Source of the DNA: Fibrobacterota bacterium
Lineage (GTDB): Bacteria; Fibrobacterota; OXYB2-FULL-49-7; JAEUSG01
Direction of reading: 5' to 3'
Assembly: GCA_016788315.1 (NCBI GenBank)
Contig: JAEUSG010000069.1
Coordinates: 1-40,285 of the forward strand
DNA length: 40,285 bases
In this document: in pieces, positions 1-8,896 of the stretch
How positions within the stretch are numbered: position 1 is the first letter of the stretch
Layout of the letters: each line of letters begins with the position of its first letter
Made by a program: the position numbers and the translations under genes
The notes under the pieces: model-generated
Seen by the model: the letters and a program-made list of their open reading frames with translations, nothing else
Told to the model about the DNA's origin: nothing
The model's database searches: none

Positions 1-1
1 G

Positions 2-1618
2 CCGGTTGTAACAAATTCCACAGATACAACAGGCAAACCGGCAGCTGGTTCGTCATTTACAATATCAGCGTCTGTTTCAGACAATATTGCAAACACAAGA
101 GTAACACTGTACTTCCGCAATGGCGGCGGAACAACATATGATTCAATAGTAATAGCAGATTCTCAGAATAACGGTTTTACACATACTCTGAATCTCTCCG
201 GAAATGGATTGGAATACTATATCAGAGCATTTGACGGGAATAGTTCTGTTGTCTCTACCCGATACAGCGTATCGGTGAAACTTGTCAATCTGACCAGTCC
301 AAATGCCTTCCCTGCCGGAGAGTGGCGCATGTTCTCTGTTCCTGCCCGTGCTGTTAATGACTCACTCCTGCGTCTGTTTAAAGATTGGGGAAGTTATCTG
401 TATGACTGGCGTCTTTACGAATGGAAAGGTACAGCCTATACTGAAAGGGGTGAAGACCGTTCAGCAAAGATTGTGTCCGGTAAACCATACTGGCTGAAAA
501 CAGTTAAGACAGATAAGAAGTTCATCGTTGATACAGCATACACAGTATCAACAAATAAGAATTTTGAAATCACATTGCTTCCTAAGGAATGGACACCTAT
601 AGCGAATCCGTTTAACTTTACTGTAAGCTGGGCATCTGTCGTGGCTGCCACGGGAAAAGATTCTATGGTCACAGGTCCATATACATATGCAGAACGCTCC
701 TGGTTCAATCCGAGAAATGTGCTGGCGCTTGTACCATGGCAGGGCTACTACGTTTATAATCATAGCGATTCAGTTATTGTTCTCAAAATTCCTCCGATTG
801 AATATGTCGGACCAATTACGGTTGCCAAAACAGCTACAGTTAAAACAGGAAATATGGAGTTTGCGTGGGAAGTGTCAAGTGCGGATAGAATCGATAGAAA
901 CAACTACTTCGGCATCAGTGATAATGGTAAGAGCACAGCGGGCTATGATTATGGTCTTGATGCGTTAAGAGCACCTGAGGGACCGGATAAAGGGGTAAGG
1001 GCAGTATTTACGAGAGCGGAATATGAAAAAGATCTGCGCAGACTATGTGTTGACTATTCTGCAATGGAAAATGGCGGTGCTGAGTGGAATGTTTCGATCG
1101 AAGCTATTTCGGCTGATGCACTTTATATATCAAATATTAAAGGTCTTGAATATCTGCCGGAAGGTGTCAGTGCAGTTGTAGTAGATTCTAAGAGAGGTAT
1201 TAAAGTTGATGTCACAAATAGAGAATACACATTTACAGCAGATAGGAATGAAGCAGCAAGAAAGTTAAATGTGCTTGTTGGAACGGATGCTTATATAACG
1301 GCCAGAACCAACGGCCTTAAAGAGCTTCCGCTTGTTTCAGGTATGGAGAATAACTATCCAAACCCATTCAATCCGGTTACTACTATCAGTTATTCAGTTG
1401 CAGGTAAGTCAAGGCAGCTTGTTACTCTTAGTATCTATGATGTTAAAGGTAAATTGGTTAAAGAACTGGTTAATAAACCATTAGAGAGCGGCCATTATAA
1501 AATCAGCTGGAATGGTTGCGGCAACAACAATAAACCTGCCGGAAGCGGTGTGTATGTTTATCGTCTGAAAATTGGAAACAAATTTCAGAAGAGTATGATG
1601 ATGGTCTTGGTTAAGTAA
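2..1618 (+). CDS. Secreted protein with T9SS-type C-terminal sorting domain (5' end outside window)
   Basis: The reading frame is open from base 2, so this is the last 538 codons of a larger gene; the TTG at 209 is internal. The first part (about residues 1-95 of the fragment) is beta-rich and Ig/FN3-like. Residues 100-260 contain a Trp/Tyr-rich domain typical of very large Fibrobacterota surface proteins. The C-terminus from about residue 450 reads NNYPNPFNPVTTISYSV and ends GVYVYRLKIGNKF...VLVK, the classic type A sorting/FlgD-Ig-like domain that directs proteins through the type IX secretion system. The sorting domain is seen directly; export is inferred from the family. No catalytic motif is recognisable in the visible part. 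The TAA stop is at 1616-1618. Confidence 0.85.
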   Translation, partial: PVVTNSTDTTGKPAAGSSFTISASVSDNIANTRVTLYFRNGGGTTYDSIVIADSQNNGFTHTLNLSGNGLEYYIRAFDGNSSVVSTRYSVSVKLVNLTSPNAFPAGEWRMFSVPARAVNDSLLRLFKDWGSYLYDWRLYEWKGTAYTERGEDRSAKIVSGKPYWLKTVKTDKKFIVDTAYTVSTNKNFEITLLPKEWTPIANPFNFTVSWASVVAATGKDSMVTGPYTYAERSWFNPRNVLALVPWQGYYVYNHSDSVIVLKIPPIEYVGPITVAKTATVKTGNMEFAWEVSSADRIDRNNYFGISDNGKSTAGYDYGLDALRAPEGPDKGVRAVFTRAEYEKDLRRLCVDYSAMENGGAEWNVSIEAISADALYISNIKGLEYLPEGVSAVVVDSKRGIKVDVTNREYTFTADRNEAARKLNVLVGTDAYITARTNGLKELPLVSGMENNYPNPFNPVTTISYSVAGKSRQLVTLSIYDVKGKLVKELVNKPLESGHYKISWNGCGNNNKPAGSGVYVYRLKIGNKFQKSMMMVLVK

Positions 1619-1668
1619 ATCTCCACACCTGTTTATTCTGAAGAACATAAAGGTATTTTACAGATACC

Positions 1669-2154
1669 ATGATATGTCATATCAAAGAATTATCCGATGG
1701 TTCAAGGCTTGCTTTCGGGAGAGGTAAGTTTGACCACTGGTGCATCTTTCTTAAAAAACCTGATAAAAAGTGGCGTGCTCCACGCGACCTAGAGTGTTTT
1801 AACGGTCTCTTAAGAGTTGCTAAAAAACACGGAGCTGCGAACGTATATAACGACTTTGTCTCCATTTATAATGTGACAACAGCAAAGTTTAATAAAGAGA
1901 TAGTTGCCGCTATAACTTCGCTTGTCGAGAAATATGGCGAGGATGCTTTAGTGGTTGATTTATGGTTTACAACTCTCTATGCAGCAATGGTAGCAGAGGA
2001 GAACAAGAAGAATGCTATTCTTAAAAAGCGAATAAAGCGACTTGGCGTTCACCAGCTTCTGGTTGATAAAAGAACTGCCAAGGTAGCAGCCAGCTTCAGT
2101 AAGGGCAAAGAGGCCTGGATGCTGGATTTATTATGCTCCTTAAAAGGGTTCTGA
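1669..2154 (+). CDS. Small conserved protein of unknown function (DUF7004-like)
   Basis: A soluble 161-aa protein with no signal peptide or membrane segment. It begins with a KELSDGSRLAFGRGKFDHWC segment and has a basic stretch KKRIKRLGVHQLL near residues 120-133. From memory this pattern resembles an uncharacterised family (DUF7004) found in Bacteroidota and on mobile elements; this needs a profile search. The start at 1669 is preceded by AAAGG (1649-1653), which is partly inside a small hairpin (GGTAT 1652-1656 with ATACC 1664-1668) directly against the ATG. It lies between two secreted-protein genes and has no evident functional link to them. It ends convergently with the Kelch gene. Confidence 0.6.
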   Translation: MICHIKELSDGSRLAFGRGKFDHWCIFLKKPDKKWRAPRDLECFNGLLRVAKKHGAANVYNDFVSIYNVTTAKFNKEIVAAITSLVEKYGEDALVVDLWFTTLYAAMVAEENKKNAILKKRIKRLGVHQLLVDKRTAKVAASFSKGKEAWMLDLLCSLKGF

Positions 2155-2166
2155 CCTGTTTTCATA

Positions 2167-2198
2167 ATCCCCCCCCCGCTTTAGGTATAGGGGGGGAT
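2167..2198. terminator. C-run/G-run hairpin between convergent genes
   Basis: ATCCCCCCC at 2167-2175 pairs perfectly with GGGGGGGAT at 2190-2198 around a 14-nt loop; the C run is nine long (2169-2177). It sits between the stops of the convergent genes at 2154 and 2206, where a bidirectional terminator would be expected. Neither strand has a clear U-run after the stem, so intrinsic termination is only possible. The homopolymer is also a place where sequencing length errors could occur. Confidence 0.4.
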
Positions 2199-2205
2199 GT
2201 TCTAC

Positions 2206-4806
2206 CTATCTCACAAGAATAAGCTGTCTAACAATCTTCTTGCCGGAATGTGTCAGTACAGCTGTGTAAACTCCTGCGGCCTGCTGTTTCGCATCCCATA
2301 CAATCTGTTTATTTTTAACAAGAGAGCTGGATAAATCTGCTACTATTCTGCCGCTTACATCGTGGATTGTCAAACGGGCGCCTTTGCTATCCTTAAGATA
2401 GACAGTCAACCCAACAGCAGGATTGAAAGGGTTTGGAGAGGCAACAAGTGCATCAGCTTTGGTTACTGCTGCTTCGTTTTCACTCTTGGTTGTTACGCCG
2501 GTTATCTTAAGAGCATATACAGCACTTGCATTGGAGGTGAGCCATACAAGGGCGCGCTTCTGGTCAAACATTAGACCGGGGCCAACACCATTGGTGATTG
2601 CGCTGTTTATGCCGCCTATTGTTATAGTGGTCCATTGGTTGTTAGCACAGTTATAAAGCAGGTGTCCGCTCCCTTTTGCTATTGTAAATAGCACGGCATC
2701 AAGGCCTGGCAGGTAGATGCATTCACGAAATGAAGCACCGCCGACAGCCAGTTGTGAATCTGCCGGGAAGAGTTGACGTGCAGTTGCTGTTTTAAAATCA
2801 TACTCATATGTGCGTACTGGATTTACTGAGTTTCCGTAAGTGTTGAAAAAGTGCAGCATTCGATCACGTTTGGAGTCGTAGACGGCACCTGACATATCAA
2901 TGGTAAAGCCTGGCAGTGTACCAGTCTGCGGAAGCTTGCGCCAGCGAAGGCTGTCAGGTGAAAAGAGATGGCTTTGTGCATTGAAATATCCATAGGCACC
3001 GTGCGGTGTTGTAAAGACTCCACCGCCGCGGTCGGCTGAATAGTTTTCAGCATTGTGGATATGGATAGTTGTATCCCAATCCATTTTGTCAGGATCGTAA
3101 AGATATGTATGTGAATTGACAACGCTGATCATTCTCTTAAGATTGACATCGTAAGCATAGCAGCGGCGTGTGTGCCCTGAAAGGAATGGTCTGTTATTGA
3201 AGGTAATTGTGCCAGGATTACATTCATTGTTGCCATCATACTCAAGTGGGCCTTCAGGTAAATATCCAAGACTCCAACGATTCTTATTAGGTGAATAGTG
3301 CGGTACATCTGTGCCACAGTATGCTGCATGGCCGCCGGACCAGCGCATGAAAAGATCTCTGTCAGGATCAAAAACTGCAGTTCCCCATGTCCGATCGCCG
3401 CCAGGAGTTTGCGGCGGGGTTATGAGTGTCCATGTATTAGCAGCTAGCGAACGAAGGGCAGTTTCTGCTGCATTTGTGTCTGGCGCAGCACCTGTTGTAT
3501 ACCACGAAGGATTTGTCCATCCGCCGCGGAGACCGACTGTGTCGCGCTGTGTTCCATAAGTCAATGTGCCCTGATTGTCTACTATTGAAGGGTCATAGGC
3601 CATTCTAAGAGTTTGAGGTGAATAGCCGTATGGACTGTTAGCCGAATCTGTAAGCGCTATTATGGTGTCCCCCAAATCTGTTGCAGCATGACCACCAAAA
3701 CCTGTCCAGCTCAACCCCATTCTCGGCCACTCTTCGTTTGCTGTAAACCGTTTGTTGAGAACCCATACATTTGTACCTACATCATATGACCACATTTCAA
3801 ATTCATTGGTCTGGTTTGCTTCATAACGGTATCCGCCCATCATAACAATCTTACCGCTCTTGGGGAGATAAAGCAGCGCATGGCCGGCACGTGGTCTGGG
3901 GCGATTTGATGGGTTTTTGTTTTCCCATGTTCTGGTAGCGCAATCATAAACCCATGTTTCATTCATTAAATAGTCAAGATGGTCACCGCCAAACAGGACT
4001 ATCTTTTTACGAACAGGATCATAGGCCATGGCTGTGTTAGCTCTTGGCTTCGGCTGGACTGTAAGTGAGAGTTTACTCCAAACTTTGGTTGTTGTGTTGA
4101 AAGTCCATGTTCCTCCGATTGACCCCTGAGGTTTATCTATGCCGCCTCCGCCAACAAGAACAAGCTCTTTGTTGTGGCCGTCGTAACAGAGAGTACCCCA
4201 TTTCAGGAAGTAGTTGCCATTCCATGAATCATTGAAAGTTGTAGTTCCGTTTGGATGGAGTGCTGTCGACAGTGTGTCCCAACGCCGTGTGGCTGGATCG
4301 TAGGTAAAGGTCTGGTTGTTGACAAAGAAATAGATTTTACCGTCATCTGTATTGTAGCAGAATTGTGTGTATGCACGAAATGCTTTTGCATCGGAACTGG
4401 TATTTGGACGCAGATAACCTAATACATTACGCCAGCCGAAACGCCAGCCGAATCCGGCAATTCCTTTGTTGTAGCCATAGCCATATGCAGTGCCTGTTGA
4501 ATCAGCCCATTTGCCGGCAGCAGAATCTACGGAATTTGCGTTTGCAGCAGAACCATAGAGTGAGTCATGAGGCAGAGCATTTATCCACTTACCTAGTGCA
4601 TGTGAATAGTTCATTACGTGGTAGGTCGAAGGTGTGGGTTGCTGGCCGGCAGTAAGTACGAACTCACCGGTGGCGGATGAGTATGCCAGAGCAGGATACT
4701 CCCATTTGCCGACCTGTCTGCCTGTTGTTTTGACCCATGTGTTGACTTGTGAAAGCAAGACCACATTAAAAAGAAGGAGAAAAGGGATGATAATTGATGG
4801 TTTCAT
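2206..4806 (-). CDS. Secreted Kelch-repeat beta-propeller protein with T9SS sorting domain
   Basis: An 866-aa protein. The N-terminus is a signal peptide (MKPSIIIPFLLLFNVVLLSQ). Kelch/galactose-oxidase-type blades are visible at about residues 210 (KELVLVGGGG), 268 (KKIVLFGGDHLD) and 318 (GKIVMMGGYRYE), each followed by a W(x)YD or WVYD strand. From about residue 790 the SPNPFNPAVGLTVYL motif and final GVYTAVLTHSGKKIVRQLIL form a type A T9SS sorting domain. A GGAG Shine-Dalgarno sits about 8 nt before the ATG. Kelch propellers bind proteins or glycans, or form the scaffold of copper oxidases; no oxidase copper ligands could be assigned here. The likely location is the cell surface or outside the cell. 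It is divergent from the transporter gene at 4968. Confidence 0.85.
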   Translation of the reverse strand: MKPSIIIPFLLLFNVVLLSQVNTWVKTTGRQVGKWEYPALAYSSATGEFVLTAGQQPTPSTYHVMNYSHALGKWINALPHDSLYGSAANANSVDSAAGKWADSTGTAYGYGYNKGIAGFGWRFGWRNVLGYLRPNTSSDAKAFRAYTQFCYNTDDGKIYFFVNNQTFTYDPATRRWDTLSTALHPNGTTTFNDSWNGNYFLKWGTLCYDGHNKELVLVGGGGIDKPQGSIGGTWTFNTTTKVWSKLSLTVQPKPRANTAMAYDPVRKKIVLFGGDHLDYLMNETWVYDCATRTWENKNPSNRPRPRAGHALLYLPKSGKIVMMGGYRYEANQTNEFEMWSYDVGTNVWVLNKRFTANEEWPRMGLSWTGFGGHAATDLGDTIIALTDSANSPYGYSPQTLRMAYDPSIVDNQGTLTYGTQRDTVGLRGGWTNPSWYTTGAAPDTNAAETALRSLAANTWTLITPPQTPGGDRTWGTAVFDPDRDLFMRWSGGHAAYCGTDVPHYSPNKNRWSLGYLPEGPLEYDGNNECNPGTITFNNRPFLSGHTRRCYAYDVNLKRMISVVNSHTYLYDPDKMDWDTTIHIHNAENYSADRGGGVFTTPHGAYGYFNAQSHLFSPDSLRWRKLPQTGTLPGFTIDMSGAVYDSKRDRMLHFFNTYGNSVNPVRTYEYDFKTATARQLFPADSQLAVGGASFRECIYLPGLDAVLFTIAKGSGHLLYNCANNQWTTITIGGINSAITNGVGPGLMFDQKRALVWLTSNASAVYALKITGVTTKSENEAAVTKADALVASPNPFNPAVGLTVYLKDSKGARLTIHDVSGRIVADLSSSLVKNKQIVWDAKQQAAGVYTAVLTHSGKKIVRQLILVR

Positions 4807-4897
4807 AGAAACTCCGTGATAATGTTTGTTTTCTCAATAAACTAACCTCAGATAGGGCGAATGTCAATACATATTGTGCTGTAACATTAATATTTTG

Positions 4898-4926
4898 TTG
4901 ACTATTTCTGCTCTTTTGAGTAGTTT
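4898..4926 (+). promoter_or_regulatory. Weak sigma-70-like promoter ahead of the MFS gene
   Basis: TTGACT (4898-4903), a 17-bp spacer and TAGTTT (4921-4926) lie about 40 bp before the transporter start. The -35 box is good and the -10 box is poor, so this is a suggestion only. Confidence 0.3.
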
Positions 4927-4967
4927 AGTGTAGCAAAACATTTCCGAAACAATAATCAGGGGGCATC

Positions 4968-6323
4968 ATGACTCAAACCGGCGAAAAAAAGAGCTGGAAA
5001 GTTGGTACGCTGACCTACACAACAGGCGGTTTGGTTGGTCTTTTTGCCTGGCTTCTTTGGGGCGATTTTGCATGGGCTATAAAAGAACGGGCTGTTAGTC
5101 CTATTGTCCAGCTCATGCTCCGTGAATTCAAGTCATCAGATTTTATAAATGGTCTTCTTTTAGGAACCCTCCCTGCGGCTCTCTATATGTTTCTTGGACC
5201 AATTGTCAGTTTAAAGTCAGATAGGCATCGTGGTAAATTGGGCAGACGAATCCCATTTCTGCTTTTCCCGACACCGATTGCAGCACTCGCATTAATTGCA
5301 TTGGCGTTCACTCCATTTTTCGGTTCATGGCTCCACGAAACACTTGGAGAAAATTCTCCAGGTCTAAATCAGTCAAGGGTAATCTGTTTTGGTGTGCTCT
5401 GGGGCATCTTTGAAATTGCTACAGTCATTGCCAACTCGGTTTACAATGGTTTAATTAATGATGTTGTGCCGCAGCCGCTTTTAGGCAGATTCTTCGGGCT
5501 CTTTCGCGCATTCAGTCTAGCAGCAGGTATTTTGTTCAATTTCTGGCTTATAAAATATGCTGAAGCTCATTATAAGTGGATTTTTATCAGCATCGGTGTC
5601 CTGTACGGTGCAGGTTTTATGCTTATGTGCTATAAAGTTAAGGAGGGAGAATATCCTCCACCAGACGATAAACAGGAAGGACTAAATTTCTGGTCAAACG
5701 CTAAAGAGTACATAAGAGAGTGTTTTTCGAGTCCATTTTATGTGTGGGTGTTTATTGCATGCACTGTGTCTGCAATGGCCTTTATGCCATTTAATCTTTT
5801 CAGTGTCTTTTATGCTAAAAGCATTAATATGAGCATGGCAACATATGGTAAAATAGTTGCAATGAACTTTGCCATTTCACTTTGTATAGCATATCTGTTA
5901 GGATATCTTGCAGACCGTTTTCATCCGCTGCGTGTTGGAATGGCAGTTATATTATTCTATGGGATAATGACTCTTTGGGCCGGTCATTACGCAACAACTG
6001 TACCTGCTTTTATAGTGGCGATGTCTTGCCACAACGTTATATCGGGCATGTGGTTTACCGGTACTGCTTCGTTGGCTTTACGATTATTTCCGCAGGCAAA
6101 ATTTGCACAGTATGCAGCGGCTATGGGAATTCTTATGTCTGTTGCTACAATGGCAACTGGCCCATCTGTTGGCAAGATTCTTGATATTACCGGTCACAAC
6201 TACAGATTTACATTTATACTTGGAAGTGTTCTCGCTTTTGCAGGATTTATTGCTGTAGTAATTCTGCATAAAAAGTTTATGCGTCTTGGGGGGCCAAAAG
6301 GATATGTGCCTCCGGAAATTTAA
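4968..6323 (+). CDS. MFS transporter (GPH/SLC45-like sugar symporter type)
   Basis: A 451-aa hydrophobic protein with about 12 membrane helices and a central cytoplasmic loop (around residues 225-245, KVKEGEYPPPDDKQE). The loop after helix 2 contains SDRHRGKLGRRIPF (about residues 84-97). This is the MFS signature in the form usual for glycoside-pentoside-hexuronide and SLC45-like sucrose/maltose symporters, which also carry the GRRxPF element. Helix 8-9 has a second DRF-type element (ADRFHPLRVG). A strong AGGGGG Shine-Dalgarno precedes the ATG. It lies 50 bp before a hybrid histidine kinase on the same strand and near secreted glycan-active proteins, so uptake of a sugar is likely, but the substrate cannot be read from the sequence. 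Confidence 0.85.
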   Translation: MTQTGEKKSWKVGTLTYTTGGLVGLFAWLLWGDFAWAIKERAVSPIVQLMLREFKSSDFINGLLLGTLPAALYMFLGPIVSLKSDRHRGKLGRRIPFLLFPTPIAALALIALAFTPFFGSWLHETLGENSPGLNQSRVICFGVLWGIFEIATVIANSVYNGLINDVVPQPLLGRFFGLFRAFSLAAGILFNFWLIKYAEAHYKWIFISIGVLYGAGFMLMCYKVKEGEYPPPDDKQEGLNFWSNAKEYIRECFSSPFYVWVFIACTVSAMAFMPFNLFSVFYAKSINMSMATYGKIVAMNFAISLCIAYLLGYLADRFHPLRVGMAVILFYGIMTLWAGHYATTVPAFIVAMSCHNVISGMWFTGTASLALRLFPQAKFAQYAAAMGILMSVATMATGPSVGKILDITGHNYRFTFILGSVLAFAGFIAVVILHKKFMRLGGPKGYVPPEI

Positions 6324-6373
6324 ATAATAAATCTATTGTCTCCATTCCGCTTGACAGCATATCTTGTTATTAT

Positions 6374-8896
6374 ATGGATAATAGCAAAAATAGATTCAGG
6401 ACAGTTCTGCTTTTAATTATTATAGTCGGTCTGATTATAGGGCTTGGCAGTTACTTTTACAAAGCTCAGAAACGAAACATACAATCAGCTGTAGAACGAC
6501 AACTGCTCTCAATTGCAGATCTTAAAGTATTTCAGATTGAACAGTGGCGGGAAGAACTCAAGGTCGATGTTGGTGCGGTGAGGTCCGGTCCATTTTTTTT
6601 ATCATCCACGGAAGCTTTTTTACGAGGTAATATTTCAGAAAAAGAGAAGCTCCTTAAAAGGCTGCGGGTGGTCCAGGAAATTTATGGTTATCACGATGTC
6701 CTTCTTGCTGATTTAAAAGGTGATATTCAATTAAGAATTAATCCAGGTCCAGCAAAGCTTGCAACGGAAATGATGATTGCAGTACAACGAGCTATACAAG
6801 AAAATGATATTATACTGACAACTCTCCATCTAGGTAAGTCGGATGGCATACCGCATCTTGATGTTGTTGCTCCTCTTGTTAAAGATAATTCTCATGATGT
6901 TTTTGGTGTATTGACAATTCGTATTAATGTACCGCAAACCCTATATCCAATAATATTGAAATGGCCCGTACCAAGCACAACTGGTGAAGCTTTACTAGTT
7001 CGTCAGGATGGAGACTCCGTTCTTTTCCTGAATGAAGTGCGGCATAAAACAGGGACAGCTCTCCATTTTAAAATTCCAATGACCAATATTGATGTGCCTG
7101 CAGTAAGAGCAGTATTAGGTCATGAGGGTGTTTTTGTGGGGAAGGATTATCGTGGTATAAATGTTGTATCAGCAATACGAAGTATAAATGATTGTGATTG
7201 GCGGATTGTTGTCAAAGAAGATGTGAAAGAGGCTTTTGCAGAGTGGTATTCAATTTCAAAAGCTATTCTTGGCTTGATATTTGGTATGATTTTGACTGCC
7301 GTTGCAATTGTTGGGATGCTTCGGCAAAGAGAGCTTAAAGAGCATTATCAAACACTATATAAATCAGAATCCGCATTAGCCAGAGAAAGAGAACAGCTAG
7401 CTGTAACATTAAGAAGTATTGGTGATGGTGTTATTACAACAGATGCGGAGGGGCGTGTGACGCTGCTTAACAAAGTGGCCGAACATCTCACCGGGTGGTC
7501 TACACAAGATGCTATGGGTAAAAAACTTCCGGAAGTATTCAATATTGTCCATGAATACACAAGGGCGCAGTGTGAAAATCCAGTTGAAAAGGTACTTCGG
7601 ACAGGTGAGATTATTGAACTTGCAAACCATACTATGCTTTTGTCAAAAGACAACAAGTCTTATATCATTGCCGATAGTGGTGCACCAATTAGAAATGACA
7701 AAAGTGAAATTGTCGGTGTTGTTCTTGTTTTCAGGGATATGACAGAAAAGCAGCGTATGCAGGACAACATGCAGCGTTCTCAGAAACTGGACGCGCTCGG
7801 AGTTCTTGCAGGTGGCATCGCTCACGATTTCAATAATTTACTGTCAGGTATTTTTGGCAATGTTGATATGGCGCGGGATTATTTTAAAAGAGGGATTCCT
7901 GACAAAGGTTTCAATGCTCTTGACAGAGCGATTGGAGTTTTCAATAGGGCAAAAAATTTGACACAGCAGTTTCTCACCTTTGCAAAAGGCGGAGATCCAG
8001 TAAGGCGTGTCTCCGATGTCTCTTCATTGCTGAGAGAAACGGTGCTTTTTGCTCTGTCCGGTTCGCCGGTAAACTGCAAATTCAATATAGCTGAAAAACT
8101 ACCCCATTCTGAAATTGATGTGCATCAGATTGGGCAGGTTGTTGATAATATTGTAATTAATGCTAAGCAGGCGATGCCTATGGGGGGAACTCTCGAGGTT
8201 TCGGCTGAAACTGTTTGGATTGGCCTCGGTGAACATCCGACACTCTCTGCTGGCAGTTATGTAAAAATCCAATTTGCTGATACTGGCGTTGGAATGCCGC
8301 CTGATATAGTTCCGCGAATTTTTGATCCATTCTTTACAACTAAGCAGATGGGGAGTGGCCTCGGACTTGCAACAGCTTATTCAATTATACGACATCATGA
8401 TGGTTTTATAGAAGCTTCATCGGTTCAGGGTGAAGGTAGTGTCTTTTCCATTTATCTGCCAGCATCTGAAAAGAAAATGTCCAAATCAGATTCCGTGACT
8501 ACTCGGAGTGAAACAAAGGGAACAGGAGCAATTCTGCTTATGGACGACGAAGTTTATATGCGTGAATTTGCTTGTGAAACTCTGGAAGGGGCGGGATATG
8601 AATGTATCAACGCTGCAGATGGACGTGAAGCAATAGCCTTATATGAAAAAGCAATAGCTTCAGGTAAAACAATAGCTGCGGCTATACTTGACCTAACTGT
8701 TCCAGGAGGAATGGGAGGACTTGAAACATCTAAAGAGTTACACAGGCTTAATGGTTCTCTCCCAATAATAGTATCAAGCGGATACTCCACTGATCCTGTA
8801 ATGGCTGAGCCGGAGAAGTATCACTTCTGCGCCAGTCTAACTAAACCTTATCGGAAACAGGAGCTGCTTGAGGTTGTCCGGCAACATACCGTTTAG
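6374..8896 (+). CDS. Membrane hybrid histidine kinase (PAS-HisKA-HATPase-receiver)
   Basis: An 840-aa protein. One membrane helix (about 10-27), an extracytoplasmic sensor of about 265 residues resembling a Cache-type domain, and a second helix (about 296-316) are followed by a PAS domain (340-455) with the IGDGVITTD signature. The HisKA H-box [11 protein letters not shown] places the phospho-acceptor at His484. The N-box ([11 protein letters not shown]), G1 (DTGVGMP), F (FDPFFTT) and G2 (GSGLGLA) boxes of the ATPase follow. A C-terminal receiver (718-840) has acidic pair Asp724/725, phospho-acceptor Asp773, Ser801 and Lys824. All catalytic residues are present. It likely senses an external ligand and signals through its own receiver; the partner is unknown. 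No Shine-Dalgarno is evident at the ATG. The last 56 bp overlap the end of the convergent sigma-54 activator gene. Confidence 0.9.
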   Translation: MDNSKNRFRTVLLLIIIVGLIIGLGSYFYKAQKRNIQSAVERQLLSIADLKVFQIEQWREELKVDVGAVRSGPFFLSSTEAFLRGNISEKEKLLKRLRVVQEIYGYHDVLLADLKGDIQLRINPGPAKLATEMMIAVQRAIQENDIILTTLHLGKSDGIPHLDVVAPLVKDNSHDVFGVLTIRINVPQTLYPIILKWPVPSTTGEALLVRQDGDSVLFLNEVRHKTGTALHFKIPMTNIDVPAVRAVLGHEGVFVGKDYRGINVVSAIRSINDCDWRIVVKEDVKEAFAEWYSISKAILGLIFGMILTAVAIVGMLRQRELKEHYQTLYKSESALAREREQLAVTLRSIGDGVITTDAEGRVTLLNKVAEHLTGWSTQDAMGKKLPEVFNIVHEYTRAQCENPVEKVLRTGEIIELANHTMLLSKDNKSYIIADSGAPIRNDKSEIVGVVLVFRDMTEKQRMQDNMQRSQKLDALGVLAGGIAHDFNNLLSGIFGNVDMARDYFKRGIPDKGFNALDRAIGVFNRAKNLTQQFLTFAKGGDPVRRVSDVSSLLRETVLFALSGSPVNCKFNIAEKLPHSEIDVHQIGQVVDNIVINAKQAMPMGGTLEVSAETVWIGLGEHPTLSAGSYVKIQFADTGVGMPPDIVPRIFDPFFTTKQMGSGLGLATAYSIIRHHDGFIEASSVQGEGSVFSIYLPASEKKMSKSDSVTTRSETKGTGAILLMDDEVYMREFACETLEGAGYECINAADGREAIALYEKAIASGKTIAAAILDLTVPGGMGGLETSKELHRLNGSLPIIVSSGYSTDPVMAEPEKYHFCASLTKPYRKQELLEVVRQHTV

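Noticed and set aside
6351-6382. TTGACA just before the hybrid kinase as its promoter
   Set aside because: No -10 box is found at 16-18 bp spacing before the ATG; the nearest TATAAT-like string would start transcription inside the coding region.
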